The notes beneath the pieces are model-generated. The model was not told the origin of the DNA. It did not search any database and saw only the letters and a program-made list of their open reading frames with translations. This document shows, one piece after another, positions 5,249-7,626 of a DNA stretch of 7,626 bases. Each line of letters opens with the position of its first letter. Position 1 is the stretch's first letter. The position numbers were made by a program, and so were the translations under genes. The stretch is from CAZOZK01 sp964584245 (GTDB lineage: Bacteria > Patescibacteriota > Microgenomatia > UBA1400 > PJMF01), in assembly GCA_964584245.1 (NCBI GenBank), contig CAZOZK010000053.1, positions 1 through 7,626 of the forward strand, in the 5' to 3' direction.

Positions 5249-5815
5249 GTGCAGCTACAAAAGTGGAAAGTAGTATCTAAAAAGGATGTCTCGCCCAGTA
5301 AGTGGTTTCCTATTGAGCAGCGCACCTACGAATTGCCCAACGGTAAAATTGTTGATGATTTTACGATAACTACTTTGGCTGATGTTGCAATGATAGTGCC
5401 CGTTACGCCAGATGAAAAAATTGTGTTTGTTCGTCAATACAAACCAGGATATGACGACGTTATATTGGAATTTCCAGCCGGAAGAATGGAGCATGATCAT
5501 ACGGATATTGCTCAAACAGCCAAGCATGAATTAGAGGAGGAGACTGGAATTAATACTGACTCTCTTGACTATCTGGGGGTATTTTCTGGATTTGTGACTA
5601 AAGCCACAGAAAAAATTTACTGTTATTTTGTTGACAATGTTGAATTTAATTCAAAACAAAATTTAGACGAAAACGAAGAAATTGAAATTGTCTTACTCAG
5701 TTTTGCTGAGGTTGAAGCTCTCATAGATAGAAATGAAATCAACGCTGCAATTACCCTTGCTGCTTGGGATCTGGCAAAAAGAAAATACTCACATAAATTT
5801 GAGAGTTGGAAGTAG
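5249..5815 (+). CDS. Nudix protein, ADP-ribose pyrophosphatase-like, altered Nudix box
   Basis: A 188-aa protein of the size and layout of ADP-ribose/sugar-nucleotide pyrophosphatases (NudF-like). An N-terminal strand region (WKVVSKKDV, RTYELPNGKIVDDFTI) normally used in dimerisation is followed by the Nudix core (VAMIVPVTPDEKIVFVRQYKPG, then ILEFPAGRME). The Nudix box departs from consensus: between Gly78 and the HELEEETGI block (93-101) there is one residue more than the usual spacing, the first Glu is absent (His or Thr at that point), and the Arg of REUXEE is His93. The metal-binding Glu94, Glu97 and Glu98 remain, so activity is still possible. The start is GTG at 5249, two bases after the stop of the DUF2892-like gene, suggesting translational coupling and shared transcription. 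Likely cytoplasmic. It ends in TAG with no clear terminator after it. Confidence 0.85.
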   Translation: MQLQKWKVVSKKDVSPSKWFPIEQRTYELPNGKIVDDFTITTLADVAMIVPVTPDEKIVFVRQYKPGYDDVILEFPAGRMEHDHTDIAQTAKHELEEETGINTDSLDYLGVFSGFVTKATEKIYCYFVDNVEFNSKQNLDENEEIEIVLLSFAEVEALIDRNEINAAITLAAWDLAKRKYSHKFESWK

Positions 5816-5909
5816 AATTCATTTTTTTATTGCGACTTTCAAGTTACTTTTAGCACTTTCCTCTGTATTCTTATCTTTATTCTCAATTGTGGAATATTTT
5901 GATATTCTG

Positions 5910-5918
5910 TGATATAAT
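5910..5918 (+). promoter_or_regulatory. Extended -10 promoter for the membrane-fusion operon
   Basis: TGATATAAT is a perfect TGn plus TATAAT element. No good -35 sits at 16-18 bp; a TTGTGG lies 20 bp away. Transcription would start near 5925, giving a leader of about 100 bases before the ATG at 6024, long compared with the other genes in this window. Confidence 0.6.
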
Positions 5919-5930
5919 TACACCTCGTAT

Positions 5931-5963
5931 TTTTTGCAATATTGCTATAAAAAATTGCAAAAA
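5931..5963 (+). promoter_or_regulatory. 5'-UTR hairpin with nested palindrome
   Basis: TTTTTGCAAT (5931-5940) and ATTGCAAAAA (5954-5963) are perfect 10-bp inverted arms around a 13-base loop. The left arm also overlaps a perfect 10-bp palindrome, GCAATATTGC (5936-5945). The structure would lie at the very 5' end of the transcript. It is followed by A-rich sequence, not a T run, so it is not an intrinsic terminator. It could be an operator or an mRNA-stabilising or regulatory hairpin. Confidence 0.45.
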
Positions 5964-6023
5964 GTATGTGAAAAATCAGTATTATCATCAAGAATAAAAA
6001 AGTATCCACAGATAGAGAACTCC

Positions 6024-7580
6024 ATGCCAAAAAAAGTTGTTAAAAAATCCATTAAAACCAGCACAACAAATAAGCCAGAAGTCAAAAAAGATGTAGTCAA
6101 GCAAACAACAAAAGAAATAACAACGCTCAAGACCAAAATAACTAAGCCAGTTTCCAGGGCTTATGGTTCAACAAAAAAATTCTTCCAAAAATGGCCGCTC
6201 TTTCTCTTTATTCTTTTCCTCGCTCTTATCTATATATTTATTGTGATTAGTAGTGCGTTGAGAAAACCACAACCTGAAGTTACAGAGACAGTAGTGGAAC
6301 CAAAGCAAGTCGAAACCTATTCTCTCAAAAAAACTCCATATATTACGCTCAATGGTAAAGTCGAAAAGACCGGTATCATCCAAGTATTTGCCCAAGCACC
6401 AGGAATTGTGCAAAAAGTGAACTTCCCAGAAGGTACCAGTGTGAAAAAGGGCCAAAGCCTTATTGCGCTCTCAACTTCATACCAAGGTGGAAACTCAGCC
6501 AGTGTTGGCCGACAAATTGCTGAGGTCAGTGCAAAGAGTTTAAATGATAACTATTCAATTCAAAAAGAAGTTATTGCTAAACAACGAGATTTGGCAAATC
6601 TTGCGGATCAACAAAGTGATGACCTGCGCGAGATCAGCAAAAAATCAATTGACGAAACCAAACAATCAATCACCTTAAGTGAGGATATTATTTCTTCGAT
6701 TGATAAAAACATTGCCTATTTAGAATCAACAAATGTAGCTGGTAGTAATGATGCCGCAATTTTGGGTGCAAAACAAAGTAAGTCAGGAGCATTAGGTGGT
6801 TTGAATCAATTAAAATCAGCCTTGAGAAACACCGAGTATCAAACTGATGGCTCTAAACCAGGTGCAAAAGTGTCAGATATTACCAAGGAAATTGCTCTCA
6901 AACAACTTGAACTACAAGAGAGATCTTTGGATATTGCAAAAGATATTGCATACCTCAATGTAAAGATGGCGCGAATCTCAGAAAGTCTCATGTATCCAGC
7001 TGCACCATTCGGTGGTGTGGTAGAAAAAGTCTATGTTCGAGCTGGCCAGATGGTAAATCCAGGAACCTTGCTTGCAACTATAGTAGCTAGTGAAAGTGAA
7101 AATATTCTTAAAGTTCAGACAACCGCGCCAATCGCACGATCAATTTTGGCAACAGAGCCAAGTATGATAACTATAAAAGGTCAAACCATTGCGTTATTGC
7201 CATCTCACATTTCAAGTGAAGCTACCGATGGTATGTTGCATTCATTGTCATATGTCTTGCCAGAAGAGTCTGCTTGGCTAACAAACACAGAGTATATTGC
7301 AGTCCGTGTGCCGGTTGGTCCAGAAAAAATCATTGTAAATGATCCATTTGTACCTTTAGATGCGCTCTACCAAACCGCTCAAAACGCGTACGTCTATGTT
7401 GTGGCTGAAGACGAAAATGGCATGTACGCCAAAGCAAAAGAAGTAACCATTGGCGAAGTTTCAGGTGAGTACGTGGCCGTGTGGGCTGGCGTTGGCACTG
7501 AAGACGTCGTGATAGTTTCTAGAACTATATTAGAAGGGGATAGAATCGTCCCGATTGAGCAAAATAGCGAGTTAAACTAA
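6024..7580 (+). CDS. HlyD/RND-type membrane-fusion (periplasmic adaptor) protein
   Basis: A 518-aa protein from the ATG at 6024; the frame is open back to a TTG at 5934, but the additional 30 residues are not family-like. Order of parts: a Lys/Thr-rich cytoplasmic N-terminus (1-57), one membrane span (58-79), first half of a biotinyl-lipoyl domain (about 121-150, with APGIVQKVNFPEGTSVKKG), a long helical hairpin rich in Lys, Gln, Ser and Asp (about 160-322), second lipoyl half (324-354, PAAPFGGVVEKVYVRAGQMV), then beta-barrel and membrane-proximal domains (about 360-518), including VPLDALYQTAQNAYVYVV from 443. This is the architecture of the adaptor that links an inner-membrane RND or ABC transporter to an outer component. 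In a lineage without a classical outer membrane it may instead form an extracytoplasmic funnel. The cytoplasmic tail is unusually long for the family. A gene starts 20 bp downstream, as expected for an export operon. Substrate unknown. Confidence 0.87.
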   Translation: MPKKVVKKSIKTSTTNKPEVKKDVVKQTTKEITTLKTKITKPVSRAYGSTKKFFQKWPLFLFILFLALIYIFIVISSALRKPQPEVTETVVEPKQVETYSLKKTPYITLNGKVEKTGIIQVFAQAPGIVQKVNFPEGTSVKKGQSLIALSTSYQGGNSASVGRQIAEVSAKSLNDNYSIQKEVIAKQRDLANLADQQSDDLREISKKSIDETKQSITLSEDIISSIDKNIAYLESTNVAGSNDAAILGAKQSKSGALGGLNQLKSALRNTEYQTDGSKPGAKVSDITKEIALKQLELQERSLDIAKDIAYLNVKMARISESLMYPAAPFGGVVEKVYVRAGQMVNPGTLLATIVASESENILKVQTTAPIARSILATEPSMITIKGQTIALLPSHISSEATDGMLHSLSYVLPEESAWLTNTEYIAVRVPVGPEKIIVNDPFVPLDALYQTAQNAYVYVVAEDENGMYAKAKEVTIGEVSGEYVAVWAGVGTEDVVIVSRTILEGDRIVPIEQNSELN

Positions 7581-7600
7581 TAGATAACGATACAGTACGT

Positions 7601-7626
7601 ATGGAGCAAAAAGAACAAAAAAAACT
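7601..7626 (+). CDS. Start of a downstream gene (cut by window edge)
   Basis: An ATG 20 bp after the membrane-fusion protein's stop opens a frame reading MEQKEQKK to the window end. The close spacing and same strand suggest one operon, and family context would predict an RND or ABC transporter component, but eight residues cannot show this. No Shine-Dalgarno is visible in the short gap. Confidence 0.45.

Larger units (their letters stand above)
5816..6023. other. 208-bp spacer, largest gene-free stretch
   Basis: It contains a T-rich first part with no convincing hairpin-plus-T terminator, an extended -10 promoter at 5910-5918 and a 5'-UTR hairpin at 5931-5963. The frame of the membrane-fusion gene is open back to a TTG at 5934, but those 30 residues look like incidental extension. 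Confidence 0.6.

Noticed and set aside
5934..6023. TTG start giving a 30-residue N-terminal extension of the membrane-fusion protein
   Set aside because: It covers the 5'-UTR hairpin, has no ribosome-binding site and looks unlike the Lys/Thr-rich start; the ATG at 6024 fits better.

Overview
The window looks like a stretch of a compact, AT-leaning bacterial chromosome. The best guess is a Candidate Phyla Radiation (Patescibacteria) lineage or something similar. Reasons: short intergenic gaps, several short orphan proteins, almost no convincing Shine-Dalgarno sequences, a lysine-rich tail on a small DUF2892-type membrane protein, and a membrane-fusion protein with a long lysine-rich cytoplasmic N-terminus. 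This is inference; no rRNA or marker gene is present. Stops are a mix of TAA, TAG and TGA, so the standard bacterial code (table 11) fits, not the TGA-to-Gly code of Gracilibacteria and Absconditabacteria.

Layout. Positions 1-606 (minus, cut by the window edge) hold the N-terminal part of an aminoglycoside-phosphotransferase/choline-kinase-like protein with a 13-base homopolymer. It is divergent from 690-1571 (plus), a two-domain PhnB-like VOC/glyoxalase-fold protein. At 1666-2688 (plus) is an unrecognised 340-aa protein with a buried hydrophobic segment that resembles a twin-arginine signal. It converges on 2706-3644 (minus), a D-isomer 2-hydroxyacid dehydrogenase-fold protein whose three catalytic positions all appear substituted. 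A 151-bp divergent spacer with a good extended -10 promoter leads to 3796-4323 (plus), an unrecognised 175-aa protein with a Cys...His arrangement that weakly recalls papain-like/C39-like folds.

From 4383 all genes are on the plus strand: a MutT/MTH1-like Nudix hydrolase (4383-4814), a DUF2892-type membrane protein with a histone-H1-like tail (4893-5246), and an ADP-ribose-pyrophosphatase-like Nudix protein with an altered Nudix box (5249-5815), probably translationally coupled to the preceding gene. A 208-bp spacer with an extended -10 promoter and a 5'-UTR hairpin precedes 6024-7580, a HlyD/RND-type membrane-fusion protein. Twenty bases later another gene begins (7601 to the edge), possibly its transporter partner.

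How the genes fit together. The two Nudix genes suggest nucleotide-pool or dinucleotide housekeeping. The membrane-fusion protein starts an export operon that continues outside the window. The 1666-4323 block (two AT-rich orphans around a non-canonical dehydrogenase) is the least ordinary part and may be an accessory insertion. I see no tRNA, rRNA, CRISPR array, transposase or convincing intrinsic terminator. No gene-free stretch exceeds 300 bases; the longest is 5816-6023.
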